NCBI GenBank assembly: GCA_029243245.1
Contig: JAQWSK010000016.1
Coordinates: 186,001-250,000 of the forward strand
DNA: 64,000 bases
Source: Flavobacteriaceae bacterium
GTDB taxonomy: Bacteria > Bacteroidota > Bacteroidia > Flavobacteriales > Flavobacteriaceae
Direction: 5' to 3'
Positions 24,701 through 34,441 of this stretch are shown piece by piece (positions within the stretch are counted from its first letter, which is position 1; every line of letters begins with the position of its first letter). The translations under genes were made by a program, and so were the position numbers. Below the pieces are notes generated by a model. It ran no database searches, was not told the DNA's origin, and saw nothing but the letters and a program-made list of their open reading frames with translations.

Positions 24701-25033
24701 GTTTTCACACTCAATACCTTTAGATGAAAGAAGATTAAATAACTCAGGGTTTTCAGTGCCTGGATTGAAAATAACTCTATTTGGTAGTAGTTCTATAATT
24801 GAATCAACATATTGATTTTGAAGAAAAACATTTATATAAATACTTAATGTGTTAATTTCAATATCTAGCGGAAATTCATTTTGAATTTTAATTCCATGAG
24901 TTTCTCCTTTATTTTTTCCCACCGCTATAACCTCAATATTAAAATCAACTAGTTTTTTTATCGCTCTATTAGAGTATCGTATCTCATTTAAGGAGGCCCC
25001 AAGAATTAAAGTAGGTTTTTTTATTACTCCCAT
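24662..25033 (-). CDS. CoA-binding (Rossmann-fold) protein, YccU-like
   Basis: 123 residues with the NAD/CoA-binding fold: LILGASLNEIRYSNRAIKKL, IIELLPNRVIFNPGTENPEL and a conserved Cys in IECENSCTLVLL. Family members bind CoA; no activity is known to me. It follows fabH with a 10-bp overlap (fabH stop inside its start), so it is probably translated with it. Its 3' end runs 39 bp into the converging symporter gene. Confidence 0.85.
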   Translation of the reverse strand: MGVIKKPTLILGASLNEIRYSNRAIKKLVDFNIEVIAVGKNKGETHGIKIQNEFPLDIEINTLSIYINVFLQNQYVDSIIELLPNRVIFNPGTENPELFNLLSSKGIECENSCTLVLLSTNQY

Positions 25034-26034
25034 CTAATAACTGTACTACCCCATGAAAAGCCAGCTCCAAAAGCAGCTAATACTATAAGGTCACCTTTAT
25101 TTACTTTGCCTTCCTCCCATGCCTCGGTTAATGCTATTGGGATGGAAGCAGCGGTTGTATTCCCATATCTCATGATATTATTATAAACTTGATCATCTCT
25201 TAATTTAAACTTTCTTTGAACAAATTGAGATATTCTGAGATTAGCTTGATGTGGAATTAATAAACTAATATTTTCAGGCTCTAAGCTATTATGATCTAAA
25301 CCCTTATTTATAACTTCTTCAAAACGTGATACAGCGTTTTTAAAAACCATTTTTCCATTCATATATGGATAATATGATGAATCTTCAGGATCATTTTTAG
25401 AAACAATTTCAGTCACCCATTTATTTGTGTTAGGTGCAACCATTACTAATTCATCAACATGTTCTCCTTCCGAGTATAAGTGTGAAGACAAAATGCCTGA
25501 CCCTGAAGATTCACTTTTAGTTACCACTGCAGCTCCTGCCCCATCGCCAAAAATAACTGCAATGTCTCTACCTCTTGTAGTCATGTCAATAGCTCCAGAC
25601 TGAGTTTCTGAACCAATTACAAGTATATTCTTATACATACCTGTTTTTATGAACTGATCAGCTGTAGCAATTGCATATACAAAACCCGAACATGCATTCC
25701 TAATATCCATAGCGGGACATGTAGGTATATTTAAAATGTTTTGGACAAAAACACCTGATCCAGGCATGTAATAGTCTGGACTTAATGTGGCAAATAATAT
25801 AAGGTCTATTTCATTGGCTGATATTTTTGCCCTTTCTATGGCAATCTTAGCTGCTTCGGCCCCCATAGATGCAGTTGTGTTTCCATCTCCTTTTACAATA
25901 TGTCTTCGTTCTTCTATACCGGTTCTTTCAACAATCCATTCTTCAGAAGTGTCAATTTTTTTTGCTAAATCTTGATTTGTAACAATGTTTTCTGGAAGAA
26001 ATTTCCCTAATCCCACTATTTTTGAATTGTACAT
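25024..26034 (-). CDS. fabH: 3-oxoacyl-ACP synthase III (KASIII)
   Basis: Starts fatty-acid synthesis by condensing acyl-CoA with malonyl-ACP. From ATG 26034 (MYNSKIVGLGKFLP) it is 336 residues. Catalytic C115 in DIRNACSGFVYA, His in LLIPHQANLR, Asn in RYGNTTAASIP, and GAGFSWGSTVIRWE at the end. The upstream ATG at 26064 would add ten residues not seen in the family. Several paralogues are common in Bacteroidota, so this copy could be a housekeeping or a specialised KASIII. Confidence 0.93.
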   Translation of the reverse strand: MYNSKIVGLGKFLPENIVTNQDLAKKIDTSEEWIVERTGIEERRHIVKGDGNTTASMGAEAAKIAIERAKISANEIDLILFATLSPDYYMPGSGVFVQNILNIPTCPAMDIRNACSGFVYAIATADQFIKTGMYKNILVIGSETQSGAIDMTTRGRDIAVIFGDGAGAAVVTKSESSGSGILSSHLYSEGEHVDELVMVAPNTNKWVTEIVSKNDPEDSSYYPYMNGKMVFKNAVSRFEEVINKGLDHNSLEPENISLLIPHQANLRISQFVQRKFKLRDDQVYNNIMRYGNTTAASIPIALTEAWEEGKVNKGDLIVLAAFGAGFSWGSTVIRWE

Positions 26035-26172
26035 ATTATTTATTTGGCATTGCAATTTATTCAAAATTATTTAACATTGTAATTTTTTAATTTTATTAAA
26101 ACAATGCCAATATGTCATTATTTGTTAATTGGTATTTTTTTTGAGTAGTTAAATTGAATTAAAACTTAAAAT

Positions 26173-28053
26173 ATGTCTAAAGGTAAAATCAATGTTGCAG
26201 TAGAAAATATTTTTCCACTAATTAAGAAGTTTCTTTATAGTGATCATGAAATATTCATTAGAGAACTTATTTCAAATGCAACCGATGCAACTACAAAATT
26301 AACTCACCTAAGTAGTGTAGGAGAAATAAAAGGAGATATCGGCTCACCTAAAATTGAAATTAAAATTGATTCCAAAAAGAAAACTTTACATGTAGTTGAC
26401 GAAGGAGTTGGAATGACAATGGATGAAGTTAATAAATATATTAATGAAGTTGCTTTTTCAGGAGCTGAAGAATTTCTAGAAAAATATAAGGATACAGCAC
26501 AAGATTCAGGAATTATTGGACACTTTGGACTTGGATTCTACTCTGCCTTCATGGTTGCTGATAAAGTAGAAATTATCACTAAGTCTCATCAAAATAAACC
26601 AGCTGCGCATTGGACATGTGATGGCTCACCAGAGTATAATCTTGTCAAATCAGATAAAAAAGAAAGGGGAACTGAAGTTATTCTTCATATCTCAAAAGAT
26701 TCTAAAGAATTTTTAGGAGAATCTCGCATCAGAGAACTTTTAGTTAAGTATAATAAGTTTATGCCTATTCCTATTAAATTAGGCACTAAAGAAGTAGAAT
26801 TACCTCTGCCTGAAGGAGCTCCTGAAGGTCAAAAGCCAGAAAAAGAGATTGTTGATGACATAATCAATAATTCAAACCCAGCATGGACTAAAACTCCTAA
26901 AGATTTAAGCGATGATGATTATAACAATTTCTATAGAGAACTTTATCCCGCACAATTTGAAACACCTTTATTTAATATTCATCTAAATGTTGACTACCCT
27001 TTCCATTTAACAGGAATCTTATATTTTCCTAAACTTAACAATGATATAAATATTCAAAAAGACAGGATTCAATTATATCAAAATCAAGTATTTGTAACTG
27101 ACAATGTTGAAGGAATTGTTCCTGAGTTTCTTACTTTACTAAGGGGGGTAATTGATTCCCCTGATATTCCTTTAAATGTTTCAAGAAGTTACCTTCAAGC
27201 TGATGGAGCTGTTAAAAAAATAAGTAATTACATTACAAGAAAAGTTGCTGATAAACTTAATAGTTTATTTAAAAAAGATAGAAAAGCATTTGAAGAAAAG
27301 TGGAATGACATAAAGGTAATAATTGAATATGGAATGTTAAGTGAAGATAAGTTTTTTGAAAAAGCTGAAAAATTTACTTTATACCCAACCACTAAAGGTG
27401 ATTACCTCACTTATGAAGAACTAGAAGAAAAAATTAAACCAATTCAAACAGATAAAGATGATAAGTTAATTATTCTTTATACTAGTAATATTGAAGAACA
27501 ACATAGTTACATATCATCTGCTGAAGATAAAGGGTACACAGTACTTTTACTAGACTCACCGATCATCTCTCATTTAATTCAAAAGATGGAAGGAAGTAAA
27601 GATAAAATCAGTTTTGCTAGGGTTGATGGTGATTCCATTGAGAATCTAATCAAAAAAGATGAAACTATTATCTCTAAAATTTCTGATGAAGAAAAAGAAA
27701 AACTTAAGCCAATGATTGAAGAAATAGTTAAAAATAATGGCTATACAGTTCAACTAGAAGCTATGGATAGCAAATCATTACCTTTTGTTTTGGCTCAACC
27801 TGAATTTATGAGAAGAATGAAAGAAATGCAACAAAGTGGTGGAGGTGGTATGATGGGTAATATGCCTGAAATGTTTACTTTATTAGTTAACACGAATCAC
27901 GAATTAATAAGTGATATTCTTAATACTAAAACTTCCAAAAAAAGAGAAAGACTTATAATTCAAGCTCTAGATCTAGCAAAACTATCTCAAGGCCTACTAA
28001 AAGGAGAAGCATTAACTAAGTTTCTTCAAAGAAGTCTTGATTTAATTAAATAA
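26173..28053 (+). CDS. htpG: Chaperone protein HtpG (Hsp90)
   Basis: 626 residues. GHKL ATPase domain with ELISNATDAT, VDEGVGMT and GHFGLGFYSAF (~20-130); middle domain with FPKLNNDINIQKDRIQLYQNQVF and RSYLQADGAVKKISNYI; C-terminal dimerisation domain containing a GGGGMMGNMPEM glycine-methionine stretch near 555-567. Complete and typical. Monocistronic, followed by a 40-bp perfect palindrome. Confidence 0.97.
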   Translation: MSKGKINVAVENIFPLIKKFLYSDHEIFIRELISNATDATTKLTHLSSVGEIKGDIGSPKIEIKIDSKKKTLHVVDEGVGMTMDEVNKYINEVAFSGAEEFLEKYKDTAQDSGIIGHFGLGFYSAFMVADKVEIITKSHQNKPAAHWTCDGSPEYNLVKSDKKERGTEVILHISKDSKEFLGESRIRELLVKYNKFMPIPIKLGTKEVELPLPEGAPEGQKPEKEIVDDIINNSNPAWTKTPKDLSDDDYNNFYRELYPAQFETPLFNIHLNVDYPFHLTGILYFPKLNNDINIQKDRIQLYQNQVFVTDNVEGIVPEFLTLLRGVIDSPDIPLNVSRSYLQADGAVKKISNYITRKVADKLNSLFKKDRKAFEEKWNDIKVIIEYGMLSEDKFFEKAEKFTLYPTTKGDYLTYEELEEKIKPIQTDKDDKLIILYTSNIEEQHSYISSAEDKGYTVLLLDSPIISHLIQKMEGSKDKISFARVDGDSIENLIKKDETIISKISDEEKEKLKPMIEEIVKNNGYTVQLEAMDSKSLPFVLAQPEFMRRMKEMQQSGGGGMMGNMPEMFTLLVNTNHELISDILNTKTSKKRERLIIQALDLAKLSQGLLKGEALTKFLQRSLDLIK

Positions 28054-28057
28054 CACC

Positions 28058-28097
28058 ATAGCATAAGAATTCATTTTAAAATGAATTCTTATGCTAT
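28058..28097 (+). terminator. 40-bp perfect palindrome after htpG
   Basis: Two 20-bp arms without mismatch, beginning ATAGCATAAGAATTC; the centre TTTTAAAA forms the loop. It starts 4 bp after the htpG stop. There is no T-run after it, so it is either an unusual terminator or an mRNA-stabilising hairpin. Confidence 0.6.
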
Positions 28098-28216
28098 TAT
28101 AAATGTCAGCCTCAAGTAGTATATGTTATAAATAAATTAAATTTGTTGTTATTAAAGGGATAATTAAACCTTTTTAATTTTTTGTAGTCAATATTAATTA
28201 CAAACCAAAAAAAAAA

Positions 28217-30427
28217 TTGAGAAAATATTATATATTATTTGCCTTTTTACTTTTAACTAAAACATCCAGTGTATATTCTCAATCAAGGGAAATTATAATA
28301 AAAACTACAAGTCAACAAATAATTATAGATGGTTTAGGTAATGATATAGCTTGGAATGATGCTAATGAAATAGATGATTTTTTTCAATATTTCCCAAGTG
28401 ATTTAGCAATGGCAGAATTTAAAACTTCTGTTAAAATCATTAGAGATGAAAACAACATCTACATATTAGCTAAGTCTTATACCAAAGATGAAAATATTGT
28501 GGTTCCATCTTTAAGAAGAGACTGGGAAGGTTGGGGAAACGATGTTATTTCTTTCATTTTTGACACTTTCAATGATAAAACTAATGGCTTTCAATTTGGG
28601 ACAAACCCTGTAGGAGTTCAGAGGGAGTCTCTAATGTCTAATGGAATGAATGATTGGAGACGTGATAATAATAAAAGTTGGGATACAAAATGGGAAACTG
28701 AAGCTCAAATTTTTGAAGGTTATATTTTAAATGAAATTAAAATTCCTTTAAAATTTTTAAGTTTTCCAGAAGGCTCAAAATCGTGGGGGTTAAATATAAA
28801 CAGATACAATAGTAGCTCAAATGAATGGACCAATTGGGTTCGAAGACCTCAAAATCAATTTATTCATAGTCTTGCATTTCTTGGTAAAATGATTTTTGAA
28901 GATCCTTTAGGTAAATCAAAAGCACCTTTAGCAATTATCCCTTATGTTAATGGAATAGCTTCTAACGATTTTGAAAATCAAACAAAATTGAATAATCTTA
29001 GTTTTGGAGGAGATGCTAAAATTCCTATTGGAAATGGATTAAATCTTGATCTTACAATAAATCCAGATTTTTCTCAGGTTGAAGTTGATGATCAAGTAAT
29101 AAACTTGACTCGTTTTGAAGTTTCATTACCAGAAAAAAGACAGTTTTTTATTCAAAATAGTGATTTATTTACAAATTTTGGCGATTCCAGAGATGGACGT
29201 CCCTTTTTCTCAAGAAGAATCGGAGTTGCTAAAGACATAAACGGCAATATAATAGAAAATAAAATTATAGCAGGAGCTCGGTTGAGTGGTAAGTTAGATG
29301 AAAATTGGAGGATCGGTTTTTTACACATGGTAACAAATGAAGATCTAGCTAATGAAATTCCTTCAAATAACAATACTGTATTTTCCCTTCAAAAGAAAAT
29401 GTTTACTCGATCAAACCTAAGTTTATTGATGATTAATCGAGAAAATACTAAAAAATACGATTTTATTGAAGATAAAGAAACTTATAATCGCCTTATAGGT
29501 TTTGATTACAACTTAGCATCACCGGATAACTTATATGTAGGAAGAGCTTATTTTCATAAATCTTTTAAACCTGATTCTAAAAGTGAAGATGATGATAGCA
29601 GTTATGGGGCAAGGATAGAGAGAAATACAAGAAAAAGCACTATTGAACTTGGAGCTTCTTTTATTGGAGAAGATTTTAAATCAGATCTTGGTTTTGTAAG
29701 AAGAACAGATTTATTAAAATTAACTCCTGAATACAAATTGAAATTTTATCCTAAAAATAAAAAACTAACTCAGTTTGATATAGGAATTGGAATGTGGAAT
29801 TATTTTCGTCCTAATGACAATTACAAAAATTCTGATAGGACTATTAGCCCTTCAATTAATTTTGTTTATCGAAGTGGGGTAAGAATGAACTTAAGGATTT
29901 ATAGCCGATCAACTTATCTCTACGATAATTTTGATCCTACTGGAATGAATTCAGACAATCCGCTTCCAGGAGAAAGTACATATAAATACACAAGTCTGAA
30001 ATTATCATATAACTCAGATTCACGAAAAAAATTCTCTTATAGGATTGAACCTGATTTTGGTCAATTTTACAATGGAATAAAATATTCAATAGAGAACACT
30101 TTCAACTGGCGCTTTCAACCTTTTATGACTACATCATTGTCCATAAATTATGATCACATTGCTTTAGATAAAGGGTTTCCAACTGAAAATATTTGGCTAA
30201 TAAGACCTAAATTTGATTTTACTTTTACAAAAAAAATATTTTGGACATCATATATTCAATTTAGTTCTCAATCAGAAAACTTAGGAATAAACTCTAGGCT
30301 TCAATGGAGATTCGCGCCTTTATCTGATCTATATATTGTTTATAACGATAATTATATGACTACTAATTCATTAATCCCTAGACTACGAAGTTTAAATTTA
30401 AAGTTAACTTACTGGTTAAATATATAG
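28217..30427 (+). CDS. DUF5916 outer-membrane-type protein with CBM9-like N-terminus
   Basis: 736 residues, TTG start (MRKYYILFAFLLLTKTSSVYSQ, signal peptide of ~21). Residues ~25-225 look like a carbohydrate-binding family 9/DOMON-like beta-sandwich (IIIDGLGNDIAWNDANEID.., NGFQFGTNPVGVQRESLM). Residues ~235-736 are rich in alternating strands as in a beta-barrel (DUF5916; NPDFSQVEVDDQVINLTRFE, PEKRQFF). Such proteins are common in marine Bacteroidota and of unknown function. The small lipoprotein gene follows after 2 bp. Confidence 0.82.
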   Translation: MRKYYILFAFLLLTKTSSVYSQSREIIIKTTSQQIIIDGLGNDIAWNDANEIDDFFQYFPSDLAMAEFKTSVKIIRDENNIYILAKSYTKDENIVVPSLRRDWEGWGNDVISFIFDTFNDKTNGFQFGTNPVGVQRESLMSNGMNDWRRDNNKSWDTKWETEAQIFEGYILNEIKIPLKFLSFPEGSKSWGLNINRYNSSSNEWTNWVRRPQNQFIHSLAFLGKMIFEDPLGKSKAPLAIIPYVNGIASNDFENQTKLNNLSFGGDAKIPIGNGLNLDLTINPDFSQVEVDDQVINLTRFEVSLPEKRQFFIQNSDLFTNFGDSRDGRPFFSRRIGVAKDINGNIIENKIIAGARLSGKLDENWRIGFLHMVTNEDLANEIPSNNNTVFSLQKKMFTRSNLSLLMINRENTKKYDFIEDKETYNRLIGFDYNLASPDNLYVGRAYFHKSFKPDSKSEDDDSSYGARIERNTRKSTIELGASFIGEDFKSDLGFVRRTDLLKLTPEYKLKFYPKNKKLTQFDIGIGMWNYFRPNDNYKNSDRTISPSINFVYRSGVRMNLRIYSRSTYLYDNFDPTGMNSDNPLPGESTYKYTSLKLSYNSDSRKKFSYRIEPDFGQFYNGIKYSIENTFNWRFQPFMTTSLSINYDHIALDKGFPTENIWLIRPKFDFTFTKKIFWTSYIQFSSQSENLGINSRLQWRFAPLSDLYIVYNDNYMTTNSLIPRLRSLNLKLTYWLNI

Positions 30428-30429
30428 TC

Positions 30430-31149
30430 GTGAAAAAAACATTTTATATTGTATGTCTAAGTATCATTCTTTTTGGATGTGATCCTTCAACTAATAATAA
30501 TTTAATGAATATAGAGGGCATTGTTTTAGATCTAAGAAAAGGCTCTATTTTTTTAAAAAAAATTAAAGACACAATCTTAGTTACTGTTGATTCTTTTGAA
30601 GTTAAAGGTAATGGGAAGTTTAAATTAAAGGCAGAATTAAATGAACCAGAAGTTTTTCATCTTTATTTAAAAAAAGATGATGGAGATACTTTGAATGACC
30701 GTATTCTGTTCTTTGGAACAAAAGGAAATATAAAAATAAAAACTAGGCTTAAAACGTTTGAAAGTAGTGCTTTTGTTGAAGGTTCTGAAAATAATGATTT
30801 ACTGGACGAATATAAATCTATGGCACGAAAATTCAATTCAAAAAACCTAGAACTGATTAAATTTTATCTAGAAGCGCAAAAAGATCAAGATTTAATAGCA
30901 ATTGATTCATTTCAACAAAGAATAGATAATTTAACTAAACGTCGTTATTTATATACACTAAATTTTGCAAATACTCATTCGGATAAAATCATTTCACCAT
31001 ACATCATAATAACAGAAATGAATAATGCTACCCCATCCTATTTGGAGGCTATAGCAAAAAAAATGCCTGATAATATTAAAAAATCAAAATATGGAAAATC
31101 TTTTTTTGAGATTTTAAAGAGAAATAAAAAAGATGTAACTCAAAACTAA
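30430..31149 (+). CDS. Lipoprotein, DUF4369-like
   Basis: 239 residues, GTG start. Signal peptide with lipobox ILFGC (Cys ~17), then a beta-rich domain (NIEGIVLDLRKGSIFLKKI..FEVKGNGKFKLKAELNEPEVFHLYL) typical of DUF4369, the N-terminal part of many flavobacterial thiol-disulfide proteins; here the thioredoxin domain is missing and a helical C-terminus follows. It starts 2 bp after the DUF5916 gene, so the two are co-transcribed. Confidence 0.75.
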   Translation: MKKTFYIVCLSIILFGCDPSTNNNLMNIEGIVLDLRKGSIFLKKIKDTILVTVDSFEVKGNGKFKLKAELNEPEVFHLYLKKDDGDTLNDRILFFGTKGNIKIKTRLKTFESSAFVEGSENNDLLDEYKSMARKFNSKNLELIKFYLEAQKDQDLIAIDSFQQRIDNLTKRRYLYTLNFANTHSDKIISPYIIITEMNNATPSYLEAIAKKMPDNIKKSKYGKSFFEILKRNKKDVTQN

Positions 31150-31151
31150 AT

Positions 31152-31421
31152 TTATTTTAACTTTTCTAATTTTTTAATCATTTTATCTAAACCTAAATTT
31201 AACTGCTCTTTAATAGATTTAAAATGATCTTTAGTGTTTTTAACTTTAGACTTGTTTATTTCTTGAATTAATTGATCAAACAATAGAAGTGATTCATCAA
31301 TCAACGAGTTGCTTTTTGTAATATCAGCCTTTGTATTGGTAATCTCCCATATGTATATATCCTCAATAAAAGATCCAATAGTATTATTAATATCTTTTTT
31401 TAATTTTTTAACACTAGCCAT
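31152..31421 (-). CDS. Small helical protein of unknown function
   Basis: 89 residues, Lys/Glu/Ile-rich, predicted all-helical with heptad-like spacing (ADITKSNSLIDESLLLFDQLI.., ends in KMIKKLEKLK). No signal peptide, no known motif. It has its own TATATTTG box and lies 2 bp from the end of the convergent lipoprotein gene. Conserved small proteins like this occur in flavobacteria, but I do not recognise a named family. Confidence 0.65.
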   Translation of the reverse strand: MASVKKLKKDINNTIGSFIEDIYIWEITNTKADITKSNSLIDESLLLFDQLIQEINKSKVKNTKDHFKSIKEQLNLGLDKMIKKLEKLK

Positions 31422-31436
31422 AATTATTTATTTTTT

Positions 31437-31444
31437 CAAATATA
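31437..31444 (-). promoter_or_regulatory. -7 box (TATATTTG) of the 89-residue protein gene
   Basis: Minus-strand TATATTTG, 15 bp before the ATG at 31421. Confidence 0.45.
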
Positions 31445-31497
31445 CGTCTATAAATAAGTCATGGATGCATATAAAGCTTAACAATAGTTAATATTAT

Positions 31498-31908
31498 CTA
31501 TGAACCAGAATATTTAACAAAATTTCTAGGTGTTTCATATAAAACAAGTTCCAGCTCATGATCATCTAACATATGTTTAATGAGTTTATTATATATAACA
31601 ACCACGATATTTTCAGCTGTTGGGTTTAAGTTTTTAAAATCTGGCACTTCAATATTTAGATTCTTATGATCAAAAGAATCTTCTACTTCAGATCTAATTA
31701 GATCTTTTAAAGTATTTATATCAATGACATATCCTGTTTCTGGATTAATTTCACCTGTAACACTAACAATTAGCTCATAATTATGACCATGAAAATGTTT
31801 ATTAGAACATTTTCCAAAAACAGATTTATTTTTATCTTCTCCCCAATCAGATCGGTATAGCCTATGTGCAGAATTAAAATGAGCTTTTCTACTTACTGTT
31901 ACTTTCAT
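31498..31908 (-). CDS. queD: 6-carboxytetrahydropterin synthase (QueD/PTPS family)
   Basis: 136 residues. Zinc histidines in FNSAHRL and HFHGHNYEL, catalytic Cys in FGKCSNKHFHG, and the conserved Glu in LYETPRNFVKY. This enzyme takes 7,8-dihydroneopterin triphosphate to the queuosine/7-deazaguanine precursor; a 6-pyruvoyl-tetrahydropterin synthase role is possible. Its first 20 bp overlap the end of idi, an arrangement implying co-translation although the pathways differ. Confidence 0.9.
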   Translation of the reverse strand: MKVTVSRKAHFNSAHRLYRSDWGEDKNKSVFGKCSNKHFHGHNYELIVSVTGEINPETGYVIDINTLKDLIRSEVEDSFDHKNLNIEVPDFKNLNPTAENIVVVIYNKLIKHMLDDHELELVLYETPRNFVKYSGS

Positions 31909-32425
31909 CTATTTTTAAGTAATTAATAAACTCATCAAAAATTATTTTAAACCAAATAGTATATTTATTTGGGTTATTAGATAAATCTTGATGAATAAAA
32001 TCTATGTTTTCCCATTTCCAATCAGAAACTTCATCAGTATTAATTATTGGTTTTTTCTCAGTAAATCCAATTAAAATATGATCTAATTCATGTTCGGTTA
32101 GACCATTAGCAAAAGTAGCTTTATATTTAAAAGTAAAAATTTCTTCTAAATTAGTGTCAATTCCCATTTCCTCCTTTAAACGTCTATTTCCAGCTGATAT
32201 TGAAGTCTCATTTATTCTTTGATGACTACAACATGTATTTGTCCATAAACCAGATGAATGATATTTATTTTTCGCCCTTTTTTGAAGCAAAATTTTTCTT
32301 TTCGAATTTAATATAAAAATTGAAAATGCTCTATGAAGAACTCCTTTTTCATGAGCTTCCATTTTAGGCATTGTACCCAAAATTTGATCTTGAGAATCAA
32401 CTAAAATGACTTCTTCTTCTTTCAT
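31889..32425 (-). CDS. idi: Isopentenyl-diphosphate delta-isomerase, type 1
   Basis: 178 residues, Nudix-like fold. Catalytic Cys in WTNTCCSHQ, metal ligands in that motif and in the Nudix-like RRLKEEMGI, and Glu in HELDHILIGF. Interconverts IPP and DMAPP for isoprenoid synthesis. TATTTTTG lies 8 bp before ATG. queD overlaps its end by 20 bp. Confidence 0.93.
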   Translation of the reverse strand: MKEEEVILVDSQDQILGTMPKMEAHEKGVLHRAFSIFILNSKRKILLQKRAKNKYHSSGLWTNTCCSHQRINETSISAGNRRLKEEMGIDTNLEEIFTFKYKATFANGLTEHELDHILIGFTEKKPIINTDEVSDWKWENIDFIHQDLSNNPNKYTIWFKIIFDEFINYLKIDESNSK

Positions 32426-32433
32426 GAATCACT

Positions 32434-32441
32434 CAAAAATA
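32434..32441 (-). promoter_or_regulatory. idi-queD promoter -7 box (TATTTTTG)
   Basis: Minus-strand TATTTTTG 8 bp before the idi ATG, giving a very short leader. Confidence 0.45.
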
Positions 32442-32488
32442 ACTAATATTTAAACAAAAACCTATTAGGTGTTTTTTATATAATTAGA

Positions 32489-32496
32489 TACTTTTG
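32489..32496 (+). promoter_or_regulatory. prfC promoter -7 box (TACTTTTG)
   Basis: TACTTTTG, 17 bp before the prfC ATG. Confidence 0.45.
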
Positions 32497-32513
32497 TCGA
32501 AAATAATATCCCA

Positions 32514-34103
32514 ATGGAGTTTTTAAGTGAAATTGAACGAAGAAGAACTTTTGGTATAATTTCTCATCCAGATGCAGGAAAGACAACTCTAACAGAAAAA
32601 CTTCTTTTATATGGAGGTGCTATTCAAGAAGCTGGAGCTGTTAAATCAAATAAAGTCAAAAAAGGTGCAGCAAGTGACTTTATGGCTATTGAACGTCAAA
32701 GAGGAATTTCAGTAGCAACGTCTGTTTTAGCTTTTATATATAAGGATAAAAAAATCAACATTTTAGACACTCCGGGCCATAAAGATTTTGCAGAAGACAC
32801 ATTTAGAACTCTTACAGCTGTTGATTCAGTGATTGTTGTGATTGATGTTGCAAAAGGTGTAGAAGAGCAAACTCAAAAATTAGTAGAAGTTTGTAGACTT
32901 AGATCAATCCCAATTTTAGTGTTTATAAACAAATTGGATAGAGAGGGAAAAGATGCATTTGAATTAATGGATGAGGTTGAAATCAAACTTGGACTTACTG
33001 TAACCCCATTAACTTTTCCAATTGGAATGGGATATGATTTTAGAGGTATCTATAACATCTGGGAAGAAAATTTAGAACTTTTTAATCCAGATGATAAGCA
33101 AAGAGTAAGTGAAAAAATAAAATTCAGATCAATTAATGATGAGAATTTAAAATTAAATATTGGTGTTAAACAAACTAAACAATTAAAAGAAGATCTTGAA
33201 TTAATTTCAGGAGTTTATCCAAAATTTAATGTTCAAAACTATCTATCGGGTGACTTACAACCCGTTTTTTTTGGGTCTGCACTTAATAATTTTGGTGTTC
33301 AAGAGCTTCTTGACTGTTTTATTGAAATAGCACCTAAGCCGAGACCAAAAGGTTCAGATATGCGTATTATATATCCCACAGAAGATAAATTTACTGGGTT
33401 TGTTTTTAAAATTCATGCTAATATGGATCCAAAACACAGGGATAGGCTTGCATTTATTAAAATAGTATCAGGAAAATTTGAGCGAAACATACCATATTTA
33501 AATGTAAGGCAAAATAAAAAATTTAAATTTTCAAGTCCAAATGCTTTTTTTGCTGAGAAAAAACAAATTATTGATGTCTCTTTTCCTGGAGATATAGTTG
33601 GTCTTCATGATACTGGAAATTTTAAAATTGGTGATACATTAACAACTGGTGAGAAAATAAATTTTAAAGGGATCCCAAACTTTTCACCAGAACACTTTAG
33701 GTATATTAATAATACTGACCCTATGAAAGCTAAACAGCTTAATAAAGGAATTAACCAACTAATGGATGAAGGCGTTGCTCAACTGTTTATCCTAAATATT
33801 AATAATAGAAAAGTTGTTGGAACCGTTGGGGCTCTTCAATTTGAAGTTATTCAATATAGATTATTACATGAGTATGGTGCAAAATGCAACTTTGAAAACC
33901 TTAACGTATATAAAGCATGTTGGGTCTCTAGAGAAGAATCTGAAAATAATGAATTTGAGGAGTTTAAAAGGGTAAAACAAAAATTCTTAGCAAAGGATAA
34001 ACAAAATCAATTAGTTTTTCTTGCAGATTCAGATTTTACACTTAGAATGACTATAAACAAATATCCGAGTTTAAAATTTTATTTCACATCCGAGTTTAAA
34101 TAA
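32514..34103 (+). CDS. prfC: Peptide chain release factor 3
   Basis: 529 residues; GTPase that removes RF1/RF2 from the ribosome after termination. G1 HPDAGKTT (~19-26), G2 region RGISVATSV, G3 DTPGHKDF, G4 NKLDRE, then EF-G-like domains II and III (FKIHANMDPKHRDR, HEYGAKCNFE). Length and motifs distinguish it from EF-G. Monocistronic between divergent idi and convergent DUF3467. Confidence 0.95.
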   Translation: MEFLSEIERRRTFGIISHPDAGKTTLTEKLLLYGGAIQEAGAVKSNKVKKGAASDFMAIERQRGISVATSVLAFIYKDKKINILDTPGHKDFAEDTFRTLTAVDSVIVVIDVAKGVEEQTQKLVEVCRLRSIPILVFINKLDREGKDAFELMDEVEIKLGLTVTPLTFPIGMGYDFRGIYNIWEENLELFNPDDKQRVSEKIKFRSINDENLKLNIGVKQTKQLKEDLELISGVYPKFNVQNYLSGDLQPVFFGSALNNFGVQELLDCFIEIAPKPRPKGSDMRIIYPTEDKFTGFVFKIHANMDPKHRDRLAFIKIVSGKFERNIPYLNVRQNKKFKFSSPNAFFAEKKQIIDVSFPGDIVGLHDTGNFKIGDTLTTGEKINFKGIPNFSPEHFRYINNTDPMKAKQLNKGINQLMDEGVAQLFILNINNRKVVGTVGALQFEVIQYRLLHEYGAKCNFENLNVYKACWVSREESENNEFEEFKRVKQKFLAKDKQNQLVFLADSDFTLRMTINKYPSLKFYFTSEFK

Positions 34104-34123
34104 AAAAATCGTTTTTATTTTAT

Positions 34124-34432
34124 TCATGCCTCTCCTTGAGTTCCAAAATTCATTGGAATAGGTGGTGTGTCATTCGTTTTAATCTCACCATTAGATTTTT
34201 CAAAACGATTTATGTTATCCGATAAAGCTTTTTGAAATCTTTTTGCGTGCTCTGGTGTTAGTATAATTCTTGATTTAACTTTAGCCTTGGGAGAACCAGG
34301 CATCATATTAATAAAATCAACAACAAATTCTGATACAGAATGATTAATAATAGCTAAATTAGAATAAATTCCCTCAGCAGTTTTTTCATCTAATTCTATG
34401 TTTATTTTTTGATCTTTTTTTGACTCACTCAT
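34124..34432 (-). CDS. DUF3467 family protein
   Basis: 102 residues. Core: KINIELDEKTAEGIYSNLAIINHS..EFVVDFINMMPGSPKAKVKSRIILTPEHAKRF, the DUF3467 signature. The family lies directly after rpoC in most Bacteroidota; function unknown to me. Starts 10 bp after the rpoC stop, so it belongs to the rpoBC transcript. The tail GETKTNDTPPIPMNFGTQGEA-like segment is low-complexity. Confidence 0.88.
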   Translation of the reverse strand: MSESKKDQKINIELDEKTAEGIYSNLAIINHSVSEFVVDFINMMPGSPKAKVKSRIILTPEHAKRFQKALSDNINRFEKSNGEIKTNDTPPIPMNFGTQGEA

Positions 34433-34441
34433 TATATAAAA

